NCBI GenBank assembly: GCA_903924445.1
Contig: CAIYBQ010000455.1
Location: forward strand, 1 to 5,740
From: an uncultured Armatimonadota bacterium
Lineage (GTDB): Bacteria > Armatimonadota > Armatimonadia > Armatimonadales > Armatimonadaceae
DNA length: 5,740 bases
Direction: 5' to 3'
Shown here one piece after another: positions 1 to 5,623 of the stretch (its first letter is position 1; every line of letters starts with the position of its first letter). The notes beneath the pieces were generated by a model that was not told the origin of the DNA, searched no databases, and was given only the letters and a program-made list of their open reading frames with translations. The translations under genes were made by a program, and so were the position numbers.

Positions 1-1
1 A

Positions 2-562
2 ATGGGTGCACTCCAAGAGCGCATCACATCCACCCGCCGTGGCTCGGTCACATCGGTGCAGGCTATCTACGTTCCTGCAGACGACCTTACCGACCCAGCA
101 CCTGCGACGGCCTTCTCCCACCTCGATGCAACCACCGTTCTCGAGCGTAACCTGGCTGCACAGGGAATCTTCCCTGCTGTGGATCCACTGGCATCCACCA
201 GCCGTATCCTCGCACCGGAAATCGTTGGTGAAGAGCACTACCGTGTCGCACGTGGCGTTCAGTCGATTCTGCAGCGCTACAAAGAGCTCCAGGACATCAT
301 CGCGATCCTCGGAATCGATGAGCTTTCAGATGACGATAAGTTGATCGTGTCCCGTGCACGTAAGATTCAGCGCTTCTTGTCCCAGCCATTCTTCGTTGGT
401 GAAGCATTTACCGGTATCGCTGGTAAGTTCGTTGGCCGTGAAGACACAGTTCAGTCCTTCAGTGCAGTCCTTGCGGGCAAGTATGATGACCTTCCTGAGC
501 AGGCCTTCTATATGGTCGGCGGGATTGATGAAGTGGTCGCTAAGGCAGCCACCCTCAACTAG
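2..562 (+). CDS. atpD: F1F0 ATP synthase subunit beta, C-terminal part (5'-truncated by window edge)
   Basis: This is the last 186 residues of the catalytic beta subunit of F-type ATP synthase, which makes or hydrolyses ATP on the cytoplasmic F1 head. The family is about 460-480 residues long, so roughly 60% of the gene, including the Walker A loop, lies upstream; the Met at position 2 is internal, not the start. Diagnostic segments, numbered from that Met, are ERITSTRRGSVTSVQAIYVP (6-25), DDLTDPAPAT (27-36), SHLDATT (39-45), GIFPAVDPLASTSR (55-68), VGEEHYRVARGVQSILQRY (75-93) and the gamma-contacting DELSEED-type loop, here DELSDDD (106-112). After that come RARKIQRFLSQPFFV (118-132) and LPEQAFYMVGG (164-174). 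The adenine-pocket aromatic that is Tyr in E. coli (GIYPAVDP) is Phe here, a common variant. Arg codons are nearly all CGT/CGC, as in highly expressed genes. No epsilon subunit gene (atpC) follows, which is atypical. Identification is essentially certain. Confidence -1.
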   Translation: MGALQERITSTRRGSVTSVQAIYVPADDLTDPAPATAFSHLDATTVLERNLAAQGIFPAVDPLASTSRILAPEIVGEEHYRVARGVQSILQRYKELQDIIAILGIDELSDDDKLIVSRARKIQRFLSQPFFVGEAFTGIAGKFVGREDTVQSFSAVLAGKYDDLPEQAFYMVGGIDEVVAKAATLN

Positions 563-573
563 GCCTAAGTTGC

Positions 574-616
574 AATGCCCCCTCCGACACCACATCGGCT
601 GTCGTGAGGGGGCATT
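574..616 (+). terminator. GC-rich hairpin after atpD, probable terminator with weak T-tract
   Basis: Eleven bases at 574-584 (AATGCCCCCTC) pair perfectly with 606-616. After a one-base bulge at T605, 585-589 (CGACA) pairs with 600-604, closing a 10-base loop. It starts 12 bases after the atpD stop codon. The following bases hold only scattered Ts (615-616, 621-623), so intrinsic termination may be incomplete. The hairpin could instead act as an RNA-processing or 3'-stabilising structure. Only 15 bases separate it from the next start codon. Confidence -1.
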
Positions 617-631
617 GGCATTTGAGACCCC

Positions 632-1231
632 ATGAACACCAAGCCCACATCCATTGTTATTCACTGTCTTGTCGCCGGCGCACTGCTTGGCGGCATCCTT
701 GACACGGGTCTGGGCAGCATCCTTCCATGCGCGCCATGGCCCACCCCGCTTGGAACCGGCTTTGGCACTGTGATTGGTAGCACAGCCGGCGGCCTTGGCT
801 ATGCGCTTATCTTGGCCGGGATGAAAATCGGTAACTACACCGATCTTAAAAATAAAACCATCCACCGCCTTATCTATAAAGCATCCCTCTTCATCATCGC
901 GTGCAGCATCATGGGTGGCGTTATCGGATTTATATCTGCGAAGCGTGACATTGCAGACCGCCCGATGGCCCAGCTCCGTGAAGCGTATCGAGATATCGAT
1001 AAAGGCTATGTGAGCAAGGATGAGGGCAAGAAGTTTGTTGATAAGGCTAAGGTAGCCATACGTCTTGCAAGCGATGTCCCCCGTGAGCGCCGAAATATTA
1101 GGGTGTTTGCCGCAAGCTTTGCGCTCATCGGTGCCGGGCTGTCTGGACTCTTCCTGATGCTAATCATTGTGCAGAAACGCATCACCAAAACCCTCAAAGA
1201 ACGAGGCGTCCCGTTGGTCAACAAAGGCTAA
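632..1231 (+). CDS. Hypothetical four-helix membrane protein
   Basis: I do not recognise the family. The 199-residue product has four hydrophobic stretches long enough to span the membrane: about residues 8-32, 42-64 (Gly-rich), 80-102 and 156-181. Between helices 3 and 4 (about 103-155) lies a charged soluble segment with REAYRDIDKGYVSKDEGKKF, probably on one side of the membrane. The C-terminus is basic (QKRITKTLKERG), which by the positive-inside rule suggests it is cytoplasmic. There is no cleavable signal peptide; helix 1 begins too early and lacks a clear cleavage site. The start at 632 is chosen because it lies just before helix 1. Its ribosome site is poor (GAG at 624-626). It is the first gene after the atpD hairpin and sits 9 bases before the DUF3866 gene, so it probably belongs to the downstream operon. 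The gene is real with good confidence; its function is unknown. Confidence -1.
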   Translation: MNTKPTSIVIHCLVAGALLGGILDTGLGSILPCAPWPTPLGTGFGTVIGSTAGGLGYALILAGMKIGNYTDLKNKTIHRLIYKASLFIIACSIMGGVIGFISAKRDIADRPMAQLREAYRDIDKGYVSKDEGKKFVDKAKVAIRLASDVPRERRNIRVFAASFALIGAGLSGLFLMLIIVQKRITKTLKERGVPLVNKG

Positions 1232-1240
1232 TCACGACCG

Positions 1241-2338
1241 ATGCCAACATCCACCCGCTGCATTGCAACCATCACCAAGATCACTTTCAACGCATCTGGA
1301 ATTGCGCAGGGCATCGCGGATGACAACCACGGCACATCGACTCCGTTCACTGCCTACACCGCGACAGTAGGCCATCCCGAAGTTGGCGATGCGATTATTT
1401 TGAACACAACGGGCATTTCTCTCGGGCTCGGAACCGGTGGGATGGCGTTTGCGGTTGCTGTTCTGACGCCCGGCGGGGATGTGCGCTCCGGCGATACACA
1501 TTCCCCAGCCGATCACATCGTCAAAGGTCGCTACACATCAGATCAGACGGCTGTCGTTCCGATTGAAACACACGCTGATTATGCGGAGGATGCGCTCCCG
1601 GAAACACCTGTGGTCGTTTGCATGCTGCATTCCCAGCTCCCTGCGGTATGTGCGGCGATCCGGTTACAAAACCCGGAGCTGCGGATCGCCTATATCGCCA
1701 CGGATGGCGGTGCGCTCCACGCAGGCTTTAGCCAAACGGTACGTGCTTTACAGAAATCCGGGTGGCTTTGCGGGTGCATCACCGCCGGTCAGGCGATGGG
1801 CGGCGACTTCGAAGCGGTCACGGTTGCGAGTGCGCTCTGCGGTGCGGTGACGGTTTTAAAAGCCGACATCGTGGTGATTTGCCAGCTCCCAGGAAATGCC
1901 GGCACAGGGACGGCATTTGGTCACAGCGGGCTTGAGCAAGGGATGTGGCTTGACATCGCGCAGCGTCTTGGTGGGCGGAGTATTGCAGCGCTACGCGCAT
2001 CCAGCAGCGATCCCCGCCCGCGCCACCAGGGAACCAGCCACCACAGCCGGACCGTATTGGGAGTGACATCGGGGCATGGGCACCTTGTCGCGGTTCCCAG
2101 CGAAGAAGCCGCATACCTCGCAGGCAATGACCAAGAATGGACGGAGCGCCAGCTGGTCGCGCCGATTGTTGTTCCGGATATCCGGGAAATCTGCGCATCG
2201 GCGGGTATCTCATTACGGTCGATGGGCAGATCCTACGATGAAGATCCATTGATTTTCAAGTGTGCTGCTGCAGCAGGTACACTGGCATGCTCGTTGTACC
2301 GACGGTCTGATGTACGTTCGAATGAGGATATGAAATGA
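1241..2338 (+). CDS. DUF3866 family protein
   Basis: This 365-residue soluble protein matches the DUF3866 family along its full length; the biochemical role of the family is not established. Landmarks in order: an N-terminal beta-rich segment ending in LNTT (54-57) and LGLGTGG (61-67), HIVKGRYT (92-99), LHSQLPAV (129-136), TDGGALHAGFS (154-164), GQAMGGDFEAVTV (183-195), LPGNAGTGTAFGHSG (216-230), GTSHHS (264-269) and a C-terminal MGRSYDEDP (328-336) before an Ala-rich helix. The conserved Gly/Asp/His motifs (GGD, GTSHHS) look enzyme-like, but no substrate can be deduced. The start at 1241 fits the family's usual N-terminus. Its nearest purine-rich site (AAAGG, 1223-1227) is 13 bases upstream, which is long. 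The stop codon overlaps the next ATG (ATGA). From memory, DUF3866 genes often lie near ADP-ribose NUDIX genes, as here one gene downstream. Confidence -1.
   Translation: MPTSTRCIATITKITFNASGIAQGIADDNHGTSTPFTAYTATVGHPEVGDAIILNTTGISLGLGTGGMAFAVAVLTPGGDVRSGDTHSPADHIVKGRYTSDQTAVVPIETHADYAEDALPETPVVVCMLHSQLPAVCAAIRLQNPELRIAYIATDGGALHAGFSQTVRALQKSGWLCGCITAGQAMGGDFEAVTVASALCGAVTVLKADIVVICQLPGNAGTGTAFGHSGLEQGMWLDIAQRLGGRSIAALRASSSDPRPRHQGTSHHSRTVLGVTSGHGHLVAVPSEEAAYLAGNDQEWTERQLVAPIVVPDIREICASAGISLRSMGRSYDEDPLIFKCAAAAGTLACSLYRRSDVRSNEDMK
2324..2328 (+). promoter_or_regulatory. Shine-Dalgarno site for the acidic 158-aa protein
   Basis: GAGGA lies six bases before the ATG at 2335, inside the last codons of the DUF3866 gene. 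With the ATGA overlap (ATG 2335-2337, TGA 2336-2338) it supports the chosen start and translational coupling of the two genes. Confidence -1.
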
Positions 2339-2811
2339 AGCTCTACACACCGGATGATGAAGAAGTCGATCTCCTGATTGCGGGTCACGCGTGGTTTGAC
2401 CATGTGTTGCGGGCTGAGCGTGGGGAGATCTTTGGGGATGACCATGGCGCCCCGGAAGAGCTCAACTGGCTACGGTTGCTCCCGGTGGATTTGGAGTTTG
2501 AGATAGAAGATACGGATGGCTCGCTCGTCGCGGTGGACGATGACGGAAGCATCCTGTCGATTTGGGAAGCCTTCGGCCCGGATGACATCCCGTGGTGTGT
2601 CTTTGTCGTCGACCAGGGCGGCGTCCGCCTGCTGGAAGAGTACTCTGTGCTGAAGCTGGATGCGGAAGACTCGGTTATTGATGCCGCATTGCAGCGTGGC
2701 TCGGATGAGATTCCAGCCCGGATGCTAGAAGGCGAGTTTACGCGTGATGTGGGTGAGCTTGAAATCCCCGCGTGGATTATGCATCCCGTGGACCGCCCAG
2801 ACAAGGACTGA
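2335..2811 (+). CDS. Hypothetical highly acidic cytoplasmic protein
   Basis: I do not recognise the family. The 158-residue product has 41 Asp/Glu against 11 Lys/Arg, so its isoelectric point should be very low. It has no signal peptide or membrane helix. Visible pieces are an N-terminal helical region with AWFDHVLRAERGEIF (19-33), a hydrophobic/acidic alternating stretch VDLEFEIEDTDGSLVAVDDD (51-70) that looks like beta strands, and IWEAFGPDDIPWCVFVVDQ (76-94). The C-terminal part, LEIPAWIMHPVD (142-153), is Pro-rich. The negative charge and beta content could suit a partner-binding protein, but that is speculation. The gene is tightly placed: it overlaps the DUF3866 stop by four bases and ends three bases before the NUDIX start, with good ribosome sites on both sides. 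This makes it a real coding gene, and its placement suggests it works with those two proteins. Confidence -1.
   Translation: MKLYTPDDEEVDLLIAGHAWFDHVLRAERGEIFGDDHGAPEELNWLRLLPVDLEFEIEDTDGSLVAVDDDGSILSIWEAFGPDDIPWCVFVVDQGGVRLLEEYSVLKLDAEDSVIDAALQRGSDEIPARMLEGEFTRDVGELEIPAWIMHPVDRPDKD
2803..2807 (+). promoter_or_regulatory. Shine-Dalgarno site for the NUDIX gene
   Basis: AAGGA lies seven bases before the ATG at 2815 and sits within the last codons of the upstream gene. It fixes the NUDIX start. Confidence -1.
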
Positions 2812-2814
2812 CCC

Positions 2815-3345
2815 ATGGAGACGCTGAGCGAAACAATCACATCCACTGCCCTGATTCACACCGGCCGTGTGTTCGACCTGCATCGCCATACCGTGACGCT
2901 ACCAAATGGCTCCGAGTCGGTGCGCGACATTATCACGCACCCGGGTGCTGTTGCGGTGCTTCCCATCCATGATGATGGCTCCGTGACGCTGATTCGCCAG
3001 TTTCGTCTTGCGACGGGCAAGGTGCTTTTGGAGGCGTGTGCAGGCGGGCTTGGCAAGGGCGAGCTGCCGCTGGACTGCGCGAAGCGCGAGCTTGCGGAAG
3101 AGGTTCGCTTGGCCGCGGAGGACTGGACGGAGATTTACGCCGTGTATGTCGCTCCGGGTTACAGCTCTGAGAAGATTTGGGGCTATCTTGCGCGTGGGTT
3201 ATCGGATGCCGAGCTGCCGCGTGATGAAGATGAGTTTATGGAAATCATCCGTGTGCCACTCGAGCAGGCCCGTGCGTGGTGTCTGGATGGCACGATTGAG
3301 GATGCGAAGACGATGTGTTTGGTGATGGCTGCGGGGGCGGTTTAG
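2815..3345 (+). CDS. NUDIX hydrolase, ADP-ribose pyrophosphatase type, with variant NUDIX box
   Basis: The family hydrolyses ADP-ribose (and sometimes related nucleotide sugars) to AMP and ribose-5-phosphate in the cytoplasm, clearing a reactive product of NAD turnover. The protein is 176 residues, normal for the family. The N-terminal strand region GRVFDLHRHTVTLPNG (17-32) and HPGAVAVLPI (42-51) are typical of ADP-ribose pyrophosphatases. The NUDIX box spans 77-99: G77, E83, then R91-E92-L93-A94-E95-E96-V97-R98-L99. The metal-binding REXXEE glutamates are all present, but the consensus Gly near the end of the box is Arg98 (codon CGC, 3106-3108). APGYSSE (113-119), with Pro114 fifteen residues past the box, is the mark of the ADP-ribose subgroup. 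DEDEFMEI (137-144) supplies the acidic loop, and GTIEDAKT (159-166) is the usual C-terminal helix motif. It sits 3 bases after the acidic gene and 24 before the ALDH gene. The family is certain, ADP-ribose as substrate is likely, and activity is less sure given Arg98. Confidence -1.
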   Translation: METLSETITSTALIHTGRVFDLHRHTVTLPNGSESVRDIITHPGAVAVLPIHDDGSVTLIRQFRLATGKVLLEACAGGLGKGELPLDCAKRELAEEVRLAAEDWTEIYAVYVAPGYSSEKIWGYLARGLSDAELPRDEDEFMEIIRVPLEQARAWCLDGTIEDAKTMCLVMAAGAV

Positions 3346-3356
3346 CGTTTCCCGCC

Positions 3357-3362
3357 GGAGGA
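3357..3362 (+). promoter_or_regulatory. Strong Shine-Dalgarno site for the ALDH gene
   Basis: GGAGGA lies seven bases before the ATG at 3370, in the only non-overlapping gap (24 bases) between the NUDIX and ALDH genes. It is the best ribosome site in the window and selects this start over the in-frame ATG at 3409. Confidence -1.
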
Positions 3363-3369
3363 ACGTTCT

Positions 3370-4890
3370 ATGGAAAACATCTCACAGGCATTGGTTCGCC
3401 TCGGAGTGATGGACATCACGACTACCGTAGGGCATTCATTGACAGACCAGTCACTGGTTTCCTATTCCGCGATTGATGGCACGCAGCTCGGCACGGTTGG
3501 GATGGTGTTGCCGGGCGCGATTGGTCCGATGGTGGAGCGTTCTCAGGTTGCATTTGATGCGTGGCGGCGGGTGCCGGCGCCGGTGCGCGGGGATGTCGTC
3601 CGTGCGATTGGGAATGCGCTTCGCGAACACAAAGAAGACCTCGCGGCCATTGTGAGCCTGGAAGTCGGCAAGATTACGCAGGAGGCTCTTGGCGAAGTTC
3701 AGGAGATGATTGATATCTGCGACTATGCCGTAGGGCTTAGCCGTGGCCTGACAGGCCTCACGATTGCAAGTGAGCGGCCGAACCACAGGTTGAGCGAGCT
3801 CTGGCATCCGCTTGGCGTTGTTGGCGTGATTTCAGCGTTTAACTTCCCGGTTGCGGTGTGGGCATGGAATGCGATGCTGGCATTTGTCTGCGGCGACCCG
3901 GTGATATGGAAGCCAAGCGAGAAGGCGCCCCTGTGTGCATCCGCGGTCCAGTCTATTCTGAGGCGCGTTTTTGCCGAGTATTCCTGTGTTCCTGAGAACT
4001 TGCATCAAGTCGCGCAGGGCGGCGCGGATGTCGGCGTGGCTCTCGCTGCGCACCGGGGCGTGGCATTGGTGAGCGCGACGGGTTCGGTCCCGATGGGCCG
4101 CTCGGTGGCGGAGGTCGTTGGGAGCAGGCTAGGCAAGGTCTTGCTCGAGCTTGGTGGCAACAACGCGGCGATCGTGGCTCCTAGTGCGGATTTGGAGCTG
4201 GCAATTCGTGGGATTGTCTTTGGCGCGGTTGGGACGTGCGGCCAGCGCTGTACGACACTGCGGCGTCTGCACGTGCATGCAAGCAGGTATGCAGATGTAA
4301 TCGACCGCCTAAAGTCAGCGTATGCGCGTTTGCCGATCGGAAACCCGATGGCGAATGGGACGTTGGTTGGTCCGCTAATCGATGCGCGCGCTGCGGACAG
4401 CATGCAGGCTGCGCTCGATGCTGCACGGGCGCAGGGCGGTGTCGTACATTTTGGCGAGCGCTTGGTGAGTGGTGTCCCGAGTGGTGGTGCGTATGTGCAT
4501 CCAGCATTGGTGGAGATATCCGCGGATGCCCCTATCTGCAAAGTAGAGACATTTGCGCCGATTTTGTATGTTTCATCGTATGAGCATTTGGATGATGCCA
4601 TCGCGTTGAACAACGATGTTCCACAAGGGCTGAGCAGTGCGATTTTCACATTGGATGTGCGTGAGGCGGAGCTGTTTTGCAGTGCGGTGGGTTCTGACTG
4701 CGGGATTGTGAATGTCAATATTGGCACAAGTGGTGCTGAGATTGGCGGGGCTTTTGGCGGTGAGAAGGATACGGGCGGCGGTCGCGAGTCGGGGAGTGAT
4801 TCCTGGAAAGCATATATGCGCCGCGTGACGAGCACGGTGAACTATGGAACGGAGCTGCCGCTCGCACAGGGAATTCGGTTCGATATCTGA
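3370..4890 (+). CDS. amaB: ALDH7-family aldehyde dehydrogenase (L-piperideine-6-carboxylate / aminoadipate semialdehyde dehydrogenase type)
   Basis: The closest known relatives (antiquitin, bacterial AmaB/Pcd) oxidise 2-aminoadipate 6-semialdehyde, in equilibrium with piperideine-6-carboxylate, to 2-aminoadipate with NAD+ in lysine catabolism. The 506-residue length is normal. Family-specific segments are LGVMDI (11-16), PAPVRGDVVRAIG (69-81), GEVQEMIDICDYAVGLSRGL (108-127) and SELWHPLGVVGVISAFNFPV (142-161) with oxyanion-hole Asn158. Next are WKPSEKAPLC (180-189) with cofactor Lys181, the Rossmann loop GSVPMG (238-243), LLELGGNNA (258-266) with general base Glu260, GQRCTTLRR (291-299) with nucleophile Cys294, and ETFAPILY (393-400). 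The ALDH7 hallmark at 454-479 includes SGAEIGGAFGGEK and GGGRESGSDSWK, followed by the C-terminal TELPLAQGIRF (494-504). Everything needed for catalysis is intact. A second Cys (290) sits four residues before the nucleophile, where Ala is common. The start is supported by GGAGGA. The family is near certain; the lysine substrate is inferred, since no other lysine-degradation gene is visible. It could serve general aldehyde or osmoprotective detoxification. Confidence -1.
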   Translation: MENISQALVRLGVMDITTTVGHSLTDQSLVSYSAIDGTQLGTVGMVLPGAIGPMVERSQVAFDAWRRVPAPVRGDVVRAIGNALREHKEDLAAIVSLEVGKITQEALGEVQEMIDICDYAVGLSRGLTGLTIASERPNHRLSELWHPLGVVGVISAFNFPVAVWAWNAMLAFVCGDPVIWKPSEKAPLCASAVQSILRRVFAEYSCVPENLHQVAQGGADVGVALAAHRGVALVSATGSVPMGRSVAEVVGSRLGKVLLELGGNNAAIVAPSADLELAIRGIVFGAVGTCGQRCTTLRRLHVHASRYADVIDRLKSAYARLPIGNPMANGTLVGPLIDARAADSMQAALDAARAQGGVVHFGERLVSGVPSGGAYVHPALVEISADAPICKVETFAPILYVSSYEHLDDAIALNNDVPQGLSSAIFTLDVREAELFCSAVGSDCGIVNVNIGTSGAEIGGAFGGEKDTGGGRESGSDSWKAYMRRVTSTVNYGTELPLAQGIRFDI

Positions 4891-5375
4891 TGGCGCCATC
4901 ATCGTACGGGGCAGCGCTCTGGCAGAAGGTGTTTGGGGGTACGTTGTTTGGCGGGCTATCACTCATGGCGGCATTTCTGTTGCGTGTGGGTGAAAATCGG
5001 GTGGAGTCTAAGCTCGACCCAAAGGTGTTCACTCTTGTGATGAGTGGCTTATTGCTTCTGTCCATCTACATGTTGGTCGACATTTTGGTGCACCGTTATG
5101 TGATCACCGATGATGCTCTTGAGGTCTATCGGCCGTGGGGCAAGCAACGGATTTTATGGTCAGATGTCGCCAAGGTTCGCTGGCGGGATGTCAAGGGGAG
5201 CAAATATCCGTACACAGTGCCGGTTTTAGTCGCAGCAAATGGTTGGGAGATTCTGTATCCGCGTGCGAATTTATTAGTGGACATGCCGGCGGCGGAAACA
5301 GAACGCGCGCATTTTTGGAATGAGGTTGCGCGCCGCGCGGGCGACAAGTCGGTGGATTTGGATTTGTTTGCGTAG
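4890..5375 (+). CDS. Hypothetical membrane protein with bacterial PH-like domain
   Basis: The 161-residue protein has two predicted membrane helices (about residues 13-32 and 46-68) in a hairpin, followed by a cytoplasmic domain of about 90 residues. That domain opens with HRYVITDDALEVYRPWGKQRILWSDVAKVR (68-97). This pattern, a strand with T-D-x-x-L followed by a strand and then I-x-W-s-D-V-x-x-V, is typical of the bacterial PH (bPH / YdbT-like) fold that follows paired membrane helices in many small proteins. The rest, including VPVLVAANGWEILYPRANLL (110-129) and an amphipathic helix AAETERAHFWNEVARRAGD (134-152), fits the remaining strands and C-terminal helix of that fold. The ATG at 4890 overlaps the ALDH stop (TGATG) by one base and has no clear ribosome site, so translation probably depends on re-initiation after the ALDH gene. 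Function is unknown. The PH assignment is from pattern recognition and moderately confident; that it is a real gene is confident. Confidence -1.
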   Translation: MAPSSYGAALWQKVFGGTLFGGLSLMAAFLLRVGENRVESKLDPKVFTLVMSGLLLLSIYMLVDILVHRYVITDDALEVYRPWGKQRILWSDVAKVRWRDVKGSKYPYTVPVLVAANGWEILYPRANLLVDMPAAETERAHFWNEVARRAGDKSVDLDLFA

Positions 5376-5380
5376 GGGTG

Positions 5381-5401
5381 GGCGGGCTGTCGCAGGCCGC
5401 C
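5381..5401 (+). terminator. Possible terminator hairpin after the operon
   Basis: GGCGG (5381-5385) pairs with CCGCC (5397-5401). After a G-G mismatch, CTG (5387-5389) pairs with CAG (5393-5395) around a TCG loop. It begins six bases after the last gene's stop codon. There is no T-tract, so it may protect the 3' end or assist termination rather than act as a classical intrinsic terminator. Confidence -1.
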
Positions 5402-5423
5402 TGAGAAGCTACGAAATTCCCCT

Positions 5424-5466
5424 CGTAGGGGCAGGCCTCTGTGCCTGCCCGTGGGTAGCGATTGTC
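5424..5466 (+). repeat. REP-like GTAG-headed hairpin repeat, copy 1
   Basis: This 43-base unit is identical to copy 2. It begins CGTAGGGGCAGG. A GTAG tetranucleotide (5425-5428) leads directly into a perfect 8-bp stem, GGGCAGGC (5429-5436) with GCCTGCCC (5443-5450), around a 6-base loop, and a 16-base tail (5451-5466) follows. A short hairpin headed by GTAG is the known layout of REP elements mobilised by REP-associated tyrosine transposases (RAYTs, Y1 family). No RAYT gene is in the window. In this copy only, CCCCT (5419-5423) can also pair with AGGGG (5427-5431), forming a competing small hairpin. Confidence -1.
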
Positions 5467-5507
5467 GAAGCGCGGTTGTGAGAGTTGATTCGACCGAGGT
5501 TGTGGCT

Positions 5508-5623
5508 TGCGCGGTGGAATGTTCCGCAGTCGTGCCTATGCCGGCGGACGATTTGCTGGAATGGTAGCGTTAGGCTTACTTGGGTACGCCTTGAGGCACG
5601 CCCACTCCACATTCCACCACGCA
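5508..5623. repeat. Long imperfect inverted repeat between the REP-like copies
   Basis: Outer arms 5508-5522 and 5609-5623 pair at 14 of 15 positions (TGCGCGGTGGAATGT with its near complement). Inner arms 5531-5537 (CGTGCCT) and 5594-5600 (AGGCACG) pair perfectly. The two arm pairs are collinear, separated by eight bases on each side, and enclose a 56-base centre. The geometry suggests a folded RNA or DNA hairpin or a small mobile element, not chance matches alone. Confidence -1.

Noticed and set aside
326..865. 179-codon - strand open frame spanning the atpD end and the next gene
   Set aside because: It crosses the end of a certain gene, the hairpin and the start of another gene, and its product shows no domain or membrane pattern.
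2385..2846. 153-codon - strand frame, Ser-rich
   Set aside because: It mirrors the acidic Asp/Glu codons of the sense gene; Ser-rich antisense products are a known by-product of such sequence.
4005..4835. Long open frame (276 codons) on the - strand within the ALDH gene
   Set aside because: It is fully antisense to an unmistakable ALDH7 gene, its product is Ser/Pro/Ala-rich with no recognisable motif, and it has no independent gene context. It arises from the codon bias of the sense strand.
5454..5569. Third partial repeat copy suggested by GGTAGCG at 5563-5569 (also at 5454-5460)
   Set aside because: Only seven bases match and the hairpin is missing, so chance is sufficient.
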